DNA from: Chloroflexota bacterium
GTDB lineage: Bacteria; Chloroflexota; Anaerolineae; Promineifilales; Promineifilaceae
DNA length: 41,681 bases
Assembly (NCBI GenBank): GCA_024277135.1
Contig: JAJRVV010000032.1
Coordinates: forward strand, 1-41,681
Reading direction: 5' to 3'
Each line of letters begins with the position of its first letter. The stretch's first letter is position 1. The position numbers and the translations under genes were made by a program. Below the pieces are notes generated by a model that searched no databases, was not told the DNA's origin, and saw only the letters and a list, made by a program, of their open reading frames with translations. This document shows, piece after piece, positions 31,876 through 40,274 of this stretch.

Positions 31876-34086
31876 ATGATGAGTAACCTGAACCCCAACA
31901 TCCCCAACGCCGAACTTTCCCGCCTGCTCACCCAAAGCGGCGAATCCATGCGCCAATACGCCTTAAAATGGCTGACGCCCCAACTTTTGTTGCGCGCCAT
32001 CCTGGACGACAAAGAGGCCGTCGCCCACAAAATTTTGCGCCGCCTCCAGGAGCAGCGCGGTTTTGATTGGAAAAACCTGGCAGGACGGGTGAAGATGATG
32101 GCCAAACACAGCCGGGGACGCAACGCCAACTTTTATTTCACCGATGATTTTGGCCAAGACATCCCGCTAGATGAAGAGATGCTGGTCATCGTGGATGAAG
32201 GGTTGAGCATCGCCCAGGCGCGCGACGAGCTAAAAGTACACAGCGGTCATGTTTTAGCGGCAATGGCGCAGCAAAATGTGACCACGTATGCCGTTTTGCA
32301 ACGAATCGGCGTCACCACAGCGGCCGTCGCCACTCTGTTGGACGAAATGGCGCCTGATGGCACGCCGATGCTGCACGACTTTGTGGCCGACGCCCAAAAA
32401 GGGGAAGCGCAGGCCGTCTACCAGCGGGAAGCGCTGTTGGGCGAATTGATGAGCCTGCTCTCGCTTTCGCAAAAGCGGCACATCATCCTGGCGGGGCCGG
32501 AGGGCGCGGGCAAACGAACCCTGGCTTACAGTCTGGCGCTGCTCCTGGCGGAAGGGAAGGGGCCGGGAAATTTTCGGTCATTGGTGCAAATCAATGAAAC
32601 GGCGCTGCTGGAAAAGCCGTTTGACGCTATGCGCGCCGGATTGCGCCGCGCCAGCGGCGGCATTTTACTGGTTCCCGGCATCGAGCGATTTTTCGCCGAC
32701 CGGCTGCGCGCTCAATTCCCAGAAAAGGTGAGCCGGGAGCTGCACAAGGCGTTTTTGAACAACGACCAGACCATCATCGGCGCCACGACGCCGGGCAATT
32801 TCAACCAGCTCAACCAAAACCCCATCATCCGCCAAAACAGCCACCGGCTGGATGTGCCGGCCGCCTCGGCCAAAGAGTCGCTGGCGATGCTAAGTTTTCA
32901 CAAGCAGCGGTTGGAGCAGGAGTATGAGATTGAAGTGCTGCGGGAGGGGTTGGACACGGCCGTCACCCTGGCCAATCAATACATCAAAACCATCGCCATG
33001 CCGGCGGCGGCAGTGCAGTTAGCCAACCGCGCCTGCGCCCTGGTGCGCATGGTGACGCAGGAGCAGCAGGCCAACTTGCCCCAGATCAAGCCAGACGGCC
33101 GTCTTCATCCCGAAGATGTCATGGTCGCCGCCAGCTTGATGAGTAAAATCCCCGTCGCCAAACTCACCGAAGATGAGCAATCCCGATACGCCAACATGGT
33201 GGAACATTTGCACCAGCGCATCATCGGCCAGGAAGAAGCGGTGCTGGCCGTCAGCCGCGCCGTCAAAACCGCCCGCGTCGGCTTGCGCAACCCCAAACGA
33301 CCCATCGGCTCCTTCCTTTTCCTCGGCCCCAGCGGCGTGGGCAAAAGCGAGCTGGCCAAAGCGTTGGCCGAATTCATGTTCGGCGCGGAACAGGCGATGC
33401 TGGCGCTGGACATGAGCGAATACCAGGAAGAAGCCAGCGTCAACCGGCTCATCGGCGCGCCGCCGGGTTACGTGGGGTATGCCGAAGGCGGGCAGTTGAC
33501 CAATTTTGTGCGGGAACGGCCGTACACCGTCATCCTGTTCGACGAAATCGAGAAGGCGCATCAAAAAGTATTTGACGTGTTGCTGCAAGTGATGGAAGAG
33601 GGTCGGCTCACCGACAACCAGGGGCGGGTAGCCACGTTCAGCGAAACGGTCGTCATCATGACTAGTAATTTAGGCGCCAAACAAATGCTGGTTCCGGTCA
33701 TCGGCGAGCGGGAACGCACCCTGGTGCTGGATGAAGTGCATCGTTTTCTGCGCCCGGAGTTCATCAACCGGCTGGATGACATCATCTTGTTCCATCAGCT
33801 CACCGGGCCGCAATTAGCCCAAATCCTGGAGTTGACGCTCAAGAAAGAGTTCAAATTGGCGGCGGCGCAAGGCATCACCCTGGAATTGACCGCCACCGCC
33901 AAGGAGTGGCTCCTGGCCCAAAACGACCAGCCAGAATTTGGCGCCCGGCCGTTGCGGCGCATCATCGCCCGTCACCTGCGCCAACCCCTGGCCGATTTTC
34001 TGCTCGCCAGGAAACAACCGGGGGAAAGTCGGGTCGTGGTAGACCGGGATGACGAGCAAAACAAGCTGCGATTTGAATATCATTAG
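31876..34086 (+). CDS. Clp-type AAA+ ATPase with an inactive first ring
   Basis: A 736-residue Hsp100/Clp protein. The N-domain (about 1-160) contains Clp_N-like helices. In D1 the Walker A is GPEGAGKR (207-214) with Arg in place of Ser/Thr, Walker B is LLVPGIE where LFIDEIH is expected, and the arginine finger region is lost (IIRQNSHR). D2 is complete: GPSGVGKS (484-491), VILFDE (552-557), TSN sensor 1, RPEFINRLD and GARPLRR. There is no coiled-coil M domain and no obvious ClpP-binding IGF loop. It probably remodels proteins without ClpP, driven by D2 alone. The ATG at 31876 or 31879 has only a weak AGAG upstream. Confidence 0.9.
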   Translation: MMSNLNPNIPNAELSRLLTQSGESMRQYALKWLTPQLLLRAILDDKEAVAHKILRRLQEQRGFDWKNLAGRVKMMAKHSRGRNANFYFTDDFGQDIPLDEEMLVIVDEGLSIAQARDELKVHSGHVLAAMAQQNVTTYAVLQRIGVTTAAVATLLDEMAPDGTPMLHDFVADAQKGEAQAVYQREALLGELMSLLSLSQKRHIILAGPEGAGKRTLAYSLALLLAEGKGPGNFRSLVQINETALLEKPFDAMRAGLRRASGGILLVPGIERFFADRLRAQFPEKVSRELHKAFLNNDQTIIGATTPGNFNQLNQNPIIRQNSHRLDVPAASAKESLAMLSFHKQRLEQEYEIEVLREGLDTAVTLANQYIKTIAMPAAAVQLANRACALVRMVTQEQQANLPQIKPDGRLHPEDVMVAASLMSKIPVAKLTEDEQSRYANMVEHLHQRIIGQEEAVLAVSRAVKTARVGLRNPKRPIGSFLFLGPSGVGKSELAKALAEFMFGAEQAMLALDMSEYQEEASVNRLIGAPPGYVGYAEGGQLTNFVRERPYTVILFDEIEKAHQKVFDVLLQVMEEGRLTDNQGRVATFSETVVIMTSNLGAKQMLVPVIGERERTLVLDEVHRFLRPEFINRLDDIILFHQLTGPQLAQILELTLKKEFKLAAAQGITLELTATAKEWLLAQNDQPEFGARPLRRIIARHLRQPLADFLLARKQPGESRVVVDRDDEQNKLRFEYH

Positions 34087-34088
34087 AA

Positions 34089-34192
34089 GACAAAGCAGTT
34101 GAAACTGCGGCAACATTTGCCAAGTCGGCCTTCGCCGACCGAGACCTAACCGGCGAAGGCCGGTTTCGCAACTGTTGCCGCGAATTCATTCG
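34089..34192. mobile_element. 104-bp palindromic element with 8-bp direct repeats
   Basis: Bounded by CATTAGAA at 34081-34088 and 34193-34200, an exact 8-bp duplication. Inside are nested stems: GCGGCAACA/TGTTGCCGC (34107-34115 with 34173-34181) and a perfect 12-bp stem (34126-34137 with 34151-34162). The left duplication includes the TAG stop of the Clp gene. Sequence is unlike the 101-bp MITE, so it is a second family. Confidence 0.75.
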
Positions 34193-34214
34193 CATTAGAA
34201 TTGGAGATAAGGAA

Positions 34215-34691
34215 ATGAGCGATAGAAAAGCAACAATTAACGAAAAATTGGCCGGAACGCGGGCGGCGTTATTATCTCTGGCGCAGGGGTTTGATGAGCA
34301 GATGTGGGGGACGGCCGTCTACGCCGATGACGCCTCCTGGAGCATTGCCGATCTGCTGCGCCACCTCACCAACGCCGAGCGGGGCATGACCCAGCTCATG
34401 GAGCTAATCCGCGCTGGCGGCGAAGGCGTGCCCGCCGATTTTGACCTCGCCCGCTGGAATCAGCGCGGCATCAAAAAATTGGCCGTCCAAACGCCTGCCG
34501 ACCTGCTGCGCGCCATGCGCGGAAATCGGGAGAAGTTGAATCAGTTTATTCAATCAATTGAAGCGCAGGATTGGGAAAAAAAGGGGAGACATGCGAACGG
34601 CCGTATCCTCACTATCGAACAAATCTGCCACCTCATCGCCGATCACGAAGCGGCCCACCTGGAAGACATCCGCGCCGCCGCTGGGCAGTAG
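34215..34691 (+). CDS. DinB/YfiT-like metal-binding four-helix protein
   Basis: A 158-residue protein of the DinB/DUF664-type superfamily: a four-helix bundle with three metal-binding His, here His50 (DLLRHLTNAERG), His144 and His148 (IADHEAAHLEDI). Family members are thiol-dependent transferases (bacillithiol or mycothiol S-transferases) or of unknown role. The ATG at 34215 follows GGAGATAAGG. It lies after the Clp gene, separated by the 104-bp element, and may be co-transcribed with it. No functional link to the Clp protein is evident. Confidence 0.82.
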   Translation: MSDRKATINEKLAGTRAALLSLAQGFDEQMWGTAVYADDASWSIADLLRHLTNAERGMTQLMELIRAGGEGVPADFDLARWNQRGIKKLAVQTPADLLRAMRGNREKLNQFIQSIEAQDWEKKGRHANGRILTIEQICHLIADHEAAHLEDIRAAAGQ

Positions 34692-34692
34692 G

Positions 34693-34739
34693 CAAAAAAA
34701 ATGAGATGTCCCATAAGCGGGCGCTTATGGGAACATCTC
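34693..34739 (-). terminator. Long hairpin with T-run, between convergent genes
   Basis: Arms 34703-34719 and 34722-34739 pair over 17 bp with one bulged A around a 2-nt loop. On the minus strand it is followed by eight T (34694-34701), a strong intrinsic terminator for the gene ending at 34877. It also sits 11 nt after the DinB-like stop. Confidence 0.75.
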
Positions 34740-34876
34740 TCGGGGGGGAGCCGGTCAGCAGTATAGCAGGAAAAATGTATTTTGCAAAATTTTTCTCTAA
34801 AATTTAACGAAAAATGAGAAGGGCTGTTGACCACTCCTTCAAATCATAAAAAAACGGCCGGGTTTCCACACCTTTT

Positions 34877-35803
34877 TCATTTGAACGACACCGATGGCTC
34901 GATATGGCAGGCGCTTTCCCACCACTGCCGGATACGGCCGCCAGTACGATGTCCCACCATCCCTTCCAGATCAAACACAATCTGCCACAACGCATCAAAA
35001 TCCACGCCCGTGCCCAATCCCATTTTGTACGCCATGAACACCAAGTCTTCCGTCGCCAGATTGCCGGCCGCGCCCGGCGCGAAGGGACATCCCCCCAACC
35101 CGCCCACGCTGCTATCAAAAATGCGCACGCCCGCTTGAATGGCGGTGGTGGCGTTCGCCAATCCCAAAGCCTGAGTATCATGCAAGTGAACTGCCAGCCG
35201 GTTCATGTCAAGCCGCCGCCCTAAATCTTCCATCAACCGGCCCACTTCTAACGGATTGGCGTGGCCGATGGTGTCGGCAATTGCCAGCTCATCCACGCCC
35301 AATTCCCACAACTTTTCGGCCACAGCGATGGTTTTGAACGGATTGGTCGGCCCCTCAAACGGGCACACCCAGGCCGTCATCACGTAAACCCGCGTCCAGA
35401 CGCCATCACGTTTGGCCTGGGCCGCCAGATCGCGGGTGATTTCGTAAGCGCGTTCCGACGTCATGCGGGTATTGCGTTCGCTGAAGGTGTTGCTGACGGA
35501 AACGCCAAAGGCCATCGCCCGACAGCCGGTAGCCATGGCCCGGTCGTAGCCCCGCTGGTTAAACACCAAGCCGATGAAATTGACGCGCGGGTATTTGGCG
35601 ATAGCTTCAACCATCATATCATCGGCGTCGGCCATTTGCGGCACTGCTTTGGGATGAACGAAGCTGGTTAATTCGATATTTTGCAAACCGGCAGCAATCA
35701 GTCCAGCTACGATTTGCTTTTTTTGAGCGGTGTTGACCGGCTTGCCCTCATTTTGCAAACCGTCTCGCGGCCCGACTTCATAAATCTTGAGGTATTCACT
35801 CAT
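34877..35803 (-). CDS. Hydroxymethylglutaryl-CoA lyase family enzyme
   Basis: A 308-residue TIM-barrel of the HMGL-like family, cleaving HMG-CoA to acetoacetate and acetyl-CoA or a close analogue. The N-terminal GPRDGLQNE, the metal-binding HLHDTQALGLAN and the glycine-rich loop GLGGCPFAPGAAGNLATED with the catalytic Cys are all typical of HMG-CoA lyase (MvaB). It fits leucine breakdown, but no other leucine-pathway gene is near. No ribosome site is visible before the ATG at 35803; translation may be leaderless or weak. A GAGACT-type repeat lies just upstream. Confidence 0.9.
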   Translation of the reverse strand: MSEYLKIYEVGPRDGLQNEGKPVNTAQKKQIVAGLIAAGLQNIELTSFVHPKAVPQMADADDMMVEAIAKYPRVNFIGLVFNQRGYDRAMATGCRAMAFGVSVSNTFSERNTRMTSERAYEITRDLAAQAKRDGVWTRVYVMTAWVCPFEGPTNPFKTIAVAEKLWELGVDELAIADTIGHANPLEVGRLMEDLGRRLDMNRLAVHLHDTQALGLANATTAIQAGVRIFDSSVGGLGGCPFAPGAAGNLATEDLVFMAYKMGLGTGVDFDALWQIVFDLEGMVGHRTGGRIRQWWESACHIEPSVSFK

Positions 35804-35830
35804 GTTGAAAATAGTGGTTTATTCGCCGTT

Positions 35831-35891
35831 TGGAGACTGGAGACTGGCTAACTAGAGACTGGCAGTCTCTAATCTCCAATCTCTAGTCTCA
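35831..35891. repeat. GGAGACT/AGAGACT repeat with inverted copies
   Basis: Tandem GGAGACT units are followed by AGAGACT (35854-35860), AGTCTCT (35864-35870) and further CTAGTCTC. They fold into a hairpin with a 3-nt loop. It lies between the rhodanese and the HMGL-like gene and matches the unit at 15160-15206. Confidence 0.8.
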
Positions 35892-35914
35892 GGAAGTAAA
35901 TTTTAGACGATTGC

Positions 35915-36271
35915 TTAATACCGGCCAATGGTAGGATCAACGGCCGCATACGCATCAACTCCCCCGGTCATGTTCCATACGTTTGTCCAGCCTTGCTGCC
36001 GCAGCCACGCCGTCACCTGGGCGCTGCGGTTGCCATGATGGCATATGACCACAATTTCGGCGTCCTTGTTTTGGCGAACGGCCGTGGGCAAAGCGCCAAC
36101 TCCCTCAGCCGCCAACCGGCTCAACGGCGCCAGTTCCACCCCTTCTCCCAAATTCACCCGCAACAGTTCCAGCGGTTCGCGCACATCCAGCAACACAAAA
36201 TCGTGGCCCTGTCCTCGTTTTTCGGCCACCTCTGACGCGGAAACGGCGGGTAAACTTTGTCGAGCAAACAT
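35915..36271 (-). CDS. Single-domain rhodanese-like sulfurtransferase
   Basis: A 118-residue rhodanese: VSASEVAEKRGQGHDFVLLDVREPLEL at the start, and the active-site loop CHHGNRS with Cys about residue 84, followed by GGVDAYAAVDP. It transfers sulfur from a donor to a thiophilic acceptor through a Cys persulfide. The ATG at 36271 overlaps the TGA of the upstream DUF423 gene (TGATG); the frame extends further upstream but would duplicate that gene in another frame. No signal peptide is present, so it is cytosolic. Confidence 0.88.
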   Translation of the reverse strand: MFARQSLPAVSASEVAEKRGQGHDFVLLDVREPLELLRVNLGEGVELAPLSRLAAEGVGALPTAVRQNKDAEIVVICHHGNRSAQVTAWLRQQGWTNVWNMTGGVDAYAAVDPTIGRY

Positions 36272-36648
36272 CAGCCGCTGCGCCAGGCCGCCAGAAACAT
36301 CGCCGCCCAGCCAGCCAAAAAGGCGACGCCGCCCAACGGCGTAATCGCCCCCAGCCAACGGATGCGGGTGAAAACCAGCAGATAGAGGCTCCCGGAAAAA
36401 ATTAAAATCCCGGCCAGGAAGAGGAAACCGGTCCAGGTCGTCAGCGTCCCCGGCCATTTTTCCGCCGCCCACGCCGCCGCCAGCAGCGCCAGGGCGTGGA
36501 TCATGTGGTAGCGCGCGGCCGTATCAAACGTGCCTTCCAAATCAGGGTATTGAGTGAAATAACTGCTCAACCCATGCGCGCCAAATGCGCCGGCCCCCAC
36601 CCCCAGAAACATCATTGCCGAACCCAATAAAACAAATATCCGTATCAT
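36271..36648 (-). CDS. DUF423 (YwdK/YgdD-like) membrane protein
   Basis: A 125-residue protein with four membrane helices: MIRIFVLLGSAMMFLGVGAGAFGAHGL at the start, with the family-typical GAFGAHGL, then YHMIHALALLAAAW, FLFLAGILIFSGSLYLLVF and ITPLGGVAFLAGWAAMFLAA. The family is widespread and of unknown function. It is translationally coupled to the rhodanese, a pairing that might point to a role in sulfur or thiol export, which is only an inference. A weak GAG precedes the ATG. Confidence 0.88.
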   Translation of the reverse strand: MIRIFVLLGSAMMFLGVGAGAFGAHGLSSYFTQYPDLEGTFDTAARYHMIHALALLAAAWAAEKWPGTLTTWTGFLFLAGILIFSGSLYLLVFTRIRWLGAITPLGGVAFLAGWAAMFLAAWRSG

Positions 36649-36680
36649 AAGCTCATTGTATCGTAGCCATTTGGTTCAGG

Positions 36681-38033
36681 CTAATGAGTCACGCTGCCCG
36701 ACAGCGCGCTGCCGCCGCCGATAAACTCGCGCAACACCGAATCTCCCGGAACCGGCGAATCATCCGCCACCGGAATCACTTCCTGCAACATGCGGTAAGT
36801 CCGGGCGGCGCGGGTATACGCATCCTCTCGCAACGGATCGCCCCGGTATTTCTCATCCCACTCGGCGAACTGGTCGAACAGCCTGGCCCGGTACAAAGGC
36901 AGTTCGTAAGGCATGGCGCTGTTGATGATGAAATCGGCCGCGCTTTGATACGGGATGATGTGGCGCATCTCGCTGGTGCGGACATAATGCCAATGGGCCA
37001 GCGTTTGTTCGGGTTTGTAGGCGCGATGGGTCTCATCCCGCAGCATCCGCCGAATGAGCCGGATGTCGGTCCAGCGGACATACTCATCCGCCCCTTTCAT
37101 TTGCATCAACGGCTCCAGATACAGCTTGAACTTTTGCTCAGCGTCAATCCCCTCCGTCATCGGCGGATAAAGGCCATGCAAACTGTCAATCAGCAGAATT
37201 TCGTCTTCGGCCAGGCGCAAAGGCGTCGCCTCAAGCTGGCGTGTGCCCGTTTTGAAATCGTAAAATGGAACCATCGCCTTTTCGCCCGCCACCAGTTGGC
37301 GCAGATGGGTGTTGATCAATTCCAAATCCAGCGCTTGCGGCGTCTCAAAATCATAATCGCCAAATTCATCTTTGGGGTGCATCTCCAGGTCAAAAAAGTA
37401 ATTATCCATGATGAGCGGCACAAATTTCAAACCGCGCTGCTTGAGCCGCTGCTCCAGCTTGAAGGTAGTGGTCGTTTTACCGGACGAAGAGGGGCCGCTG
37501 ACCAGAACGATTTTCAAGGCGTGGCCCCGCTCGGCCAACATTTCGGCGGCGGTGTCTACGTCCTGCTCGTAGGCGGTTTCCGATTCATGCACAATTTGGG
37601 GAAATTCGCCGCGGCGGATGCGTTCGTTCAGCCCGGTAATGGTGTGTAAATTGTGGCTGATGGCCCAATCCAAAACACGCCACATTTTGGCCCAGGGGAT
37701 GTTGTCGGACGGCCGTGCCGCCAATCTGGCATCCTGGCTGCGGCGGCGGTTCCGTTCGTCCCGGTACAGGATGTACTCCTTGGCGACCGTGGCGTGTCCA
37801 TTTTCGATGAGCGCCTTTTCCACCACATCCTGAATTTCCTCGATGTGCGGCGTATATCCTTGAGGATGCGCTTCTTCCAGCAAACGAACCACTTCTACTG
37901 CCAGCCAGTTGGCCCGGCCCCGATCCCGCCCGCCCACGGCCACCGCCGCCCGGTAAATGGCGTTGGCGATCCGCTCCTGATTGAAGGGGACGACAGCTCC
38001 GCTGCGCTTCACAACATGGGTGAAATGAGACAT
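36681..38033 (-). CDS. ATP-cone fused to a uridine-kinase-like P-loop kinase
   Basis: A 450-residue protein. Residues 5-95 are an ATP-cone (VVKRSGAVVPFNQERIANAI to ATVAKEYILYRDERNR), the nucleotide-sensing domain of ribonucleotide reductases and NrdR. A linker (100-170) leads to a kinase with Walker A GPSSSGKT (180-187) and MDNYFFDLEMHPKDEFGDYDFETP, the pattern of uridine kinase/phosphoribulokinase. It probably phosphorylates uridine or a related substrate under control of ATP/dATP bound to the cone. The ATG at 38033 has AGGAG 7 nt upstream. Such fusions occur in several bacterial phyla, but their regulation is little known. Confidence 0.87.
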   Translation of the reverse strand: MSHFTHVVKRSGAVVPFNQERIANAIYRAAVAVGGRDRGRANWLAVEVVRLLEEAHPQGYTPHIEEIQDVVEKALIENGHATVAKEYILYRDERNRRRSQDARLAARPSDNIPWAKMWRVLDWAISHNLHTITGLNERIRRGEFPQIVHESETAYEQDVDTAAEMLAERGHALKIVLVSGPSSSGKTTTTFKLEQRLKQRGLKFVPLIMDNYFFDLEMHPKDEFGDYDFETPQALDLELINTHLRQLVAGEKAMVPFYDFKTGTRQLEATPLRLAEDEILLIDSLHGLYPPMTEGIDAEQKFKLYLEPLMQMKGADEYVRWTDIRLIRRMLRDETHRAYKPEQTLAHWHYVRTSEMRHIIPYQSAADFIINSAMPYELPLYRARLFDQFAEWDEKYRGDPLREDAYTRAARTYRMLQEVIPVADDSPVPGDSVLREFIGGGSALSGSVTH

Positions 38034-38066
38034 GGTCAGACTCCTGTGGAAGTGACTAGAGCGACA

Positions 38067-38150
38067 AGTGACTAAAGTTAAAAGTGCCTAAAGTGACTAA
38101 AATTCAGAATCACTTCCAATTTTAGTCACTTTAGGCACTTTAGTCACTTC
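38067..38150. repeat. Large AGTGACTAA-type hairpin
   Basis: Arms 38082-38104 and 38118-38140 pair perfectly over 23 bp around a 13-nt loop. A further 12 bp (38067-38078 with 38139-38150, slightly offset) extend it. Units AAGTGACTAA and TTTAGTCACTT recur out to the stop codon of the response regulator at 38158, which is itself part of the unit. It lies between the response regulator and the ATP-cone kinase gene. Confidence 0.92.
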
Positions 38151-38157
38151 AGGCATT

Positions 38158-38817
38158 TTAGTCACTTCCCAACTCAATCTCATCCAGCGAAATCAACCCC
38201 TTCTTCAACGCCACAATCACCGCCTGGGTACGCTGGGCAATATGTAATTTGGAGAGGATATTGCCCACGTGGGTTTTGATCGTTTCTTCGCTCACCACCA
38301 ATTCAGCAGCGATTTCCCGATTGGTACGGCCGTGTGCCAGCAAACGCAGCACCCCCATCTCCCGTTCCGTCAAATCTGGTTTACCCACACCACCCAGTAA
38401 ATCCTGCAAAACCGTGCCCGCAATCGCCGGATCGAGCATGGATTGGCCTCTGGCGGCGGCGCGCACGGCCGTCAGCAGCAGTTCCGGGGCCGCATCCTTA
38501 CGCACATAACCAATCGCGCCCGCTCGCAGCGCCGCCATCACCCGCGCCTCGTCCACGTTCGCCGTCAACACCACCACCCGAGACCGGGGCGACAGACGGC
38601 GAATTTGCCGGGTGGTCTCAATGCCATCCATCCCGCCCGGCATCAGCAAATCCACCACTACCACATCTGGCAGCCAATCTTCCAGGCCGGCGACGGCCGT
38701 TTCCCCGCTGGCCGCCTCCCCCACCACCTGCAAATCGGCAAAGGACTCCAAATAGCTGCGGAGTCCTTGCCGTACCACCCGATGATCATCAACTAACAGC
38801 AAACGAATTTCATTCAT
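38158..38817 (-). CDS. NarL/LuxR-type response regulator
   Basis: A 219-residue response regulator: receiver domain with phospho-acceptor Asp56 (VVVVDLLMPGG) and acidic pocket VDDH, then a LuxR/NarL HTH domain (LTEREMGVLRLLAHGRTNREIAAEL, VSEETIKTHVGNILSKL). It would be phosphorylated by the histidine kinase two genes upstream and bind promoters. The ATG at 38817 overlaps the stop of the membrane-protein gene (ATGA). Its last codons GSD-stop come from the AGTGACTAA repeat. Confidence 0.93.
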   Translation of the reverse strand: MNEIRLLLVDDHRVVRQGLRSYLESFADLQVVGEAASGETAVAGLEDWLPDVVVVDLLMPGGMDGIETTRQIRRLSPRSRVVVLTANVDEARVMAALRAGAIGYVRKDAAPELLLTAVRAAARGQSMLDPAIAGTVLQDLLGGVGKPDLTEREMGVLRLLAHGRTNREIAAELVVSEETIKTHVGNILSKLHIAQRTQAVIVALKKGLISLDEIELGSD

Positions 38818-40274
38818 GTCGTTTTCCAGGCAGCCCGGCCCAACGTCAACCGCAACACGCCCACCATAATCCCTAACAATAGTCCACCTAACAACAAAGA
38901 GATCAAGAACATGCTGTGATGAGCGATAAACAACTGGTTTATTTGTCGGACCCAAAACCAGGAGGGCGTTGGTTCGCCGCCAGGCATGGTATGGGGGATG
39001 GTTGACACCACCAGGAAGAGTACCCCCAGCGCCGGCGAACTCAACACCATGGTGGGCAGAACCAACGCCAATGCTCCCGGCAAAAACACCTCGAACGATT
39101 GGGCCAGAAGCTGCGCCGGTTGAGGTCTGGGCATGGGTTGCCGGTCACGAGTGGCGGCTAAAAAGATGACGGCCGCAACCAACAAAATGACGCCAATCCA
39201 AGTTAATCCAAACCAGGCCAGCAGCACGGCCGTACCTGATGCGCCAAACAACCCCCATTCCGCCCACTGCCGCTGACGGCCGTCGCTCTCATCTTCGCGG
39301 GCAGCGGCGTTCAACGTCATGCGTAGCAGCGCCCAGCCCAACCCCAGAGTGACCAACACGCCAAGCAAAGTCACTACCCGAAAAGCGATCGTGCCGCGCT
39401 GCACCAGAGGCAGGACGATCAAAGGCAGGATGATGGCGACGCCGCCATTCAGATAACCCGACAGCTGGCTGTTCCAGCGAAAATGGGCGTCTTGGCCCCG
39501 GTGAGAACGGCGCAAAATCAGGAACACGGCCGTCAGCCCGGCCAAATACACCACAAACGCCGCCAGCAAAGGGCCGATATCCGCCCATGCGGCGGAATGG
39601 GTGATTTCAAATCCGGCGGCCGTTGCATCAGCAGCGTCCCCGTCCAGTTCAACGCCCAACGGCGCATAGACAACGGCCGTCACCACCAACGTCAGCAAAC
39701 TGCTCAGGGTAAAGGCCACGCTGATCCCGCCCAGGTTGTCCCACTGCCTCGACCAATTGCGCTCCGAGTTCTCCATGCCAACGGGAGCCAGCCAGCCGCC
39801 CAGCCAGCCCAATGCTAAACCCGCCAGCGTCACAGCCGTCATCCCGCCATACGACCAATTCATCACCCCCATCACCGCCTGGGCAAACAGCCAGACAAGC
39901 GCCTCATCGCTGGCGGCGGCGGTCGTGCCCTGGGCGAACAAATCGGCATTGCCTAACACGGCCGCCCCCGCCCCCATCAAGCTGAAGTAACCAATCCAGG
40001 CCGCTAATCCGCCGGCAAACATCCCGGCCAGCCCATTGCCCCGGCGCGTCCTCAATTGGGCGCGCCGCGCCGCCCAATATCCGGTAAACGAAAGCAAAGC
40101 TAACCCAAGAAAAACCAAAAATGCCGACAACAGAGTCGAGCCGTTACGCCAGTCGGACACGACCCGTCCGGGCAGTCCTACGTAAACGGGATAATACAAA
40201 ACAACAAATAAAAGCAGGCCGCCCGCTACCCCGGCCAAACTGACCCGGTTCAACAAATGATCTGGTTTATCCAT
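38814..40274 (-). CDS. Polytopic membrane protein inside a two-component operon
   Basis: A 486-residue protein with about eleven predicted helices (for example VSLAGVAGGLLLFVVLYYP, LSAFLVFLGLALLSFTGYWAA, IGPLLAAFVVYLAGLTAVFLIL, LFLISLLLGGLLLGIMVGVL) and no known catalytic motif. It is translated between the histidine kinase and its regulator, overlapping both, so the three form one unit; it may sense or be an accessory of the kinase, which has only two helices and no extracellular domain. ATG at 40274 overlaps the kinase stop; an ATG at 40289 is possible. Family not recognised. Confidence 0.78.
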   Translation of the reverse strand: MDKPDHLLNRVSLAGVAGGLLLFVVLYYPVYVGLPGRVVSDWRNGSTLLSAFLVFLGLALLSFTGYWAARRAQLRTRRGNGLAGMFAGGLAAWIGYFSLMGAGAAVLGNADLFAQGTTAAASDEALVWLFAQAVMGVMNWSYGGMTAVTLAGLALGWLGGWLAPVGMENSERNWSRQWDNLGGISVAFTLSSLLTLVVTAVVYAPLGVELDGDAADATAAGFEITHSAAWADIGPLLAAFVVYLAGLTAVFLILRRSHRGQDAHFRWNSQLSGYLNGGVAIILPLIVLPLVQRGTIAFRVVTLLGVLVTLGLGWALLRMTLNAAAREDESDGRQRQWAEWGLFGASGTAVLLAWFGLTWIGVILLVAAVIFLAATRDRQPMPRPQPAQLLAQSFEVFLPGALALVLPTMVLSSPALGVLFLVVSTIPHTMPGGEPTPSWFWVRQINQLFIAHHSMFLISLLLGGLLLGIMVGVLRLTLGRAAWKTT

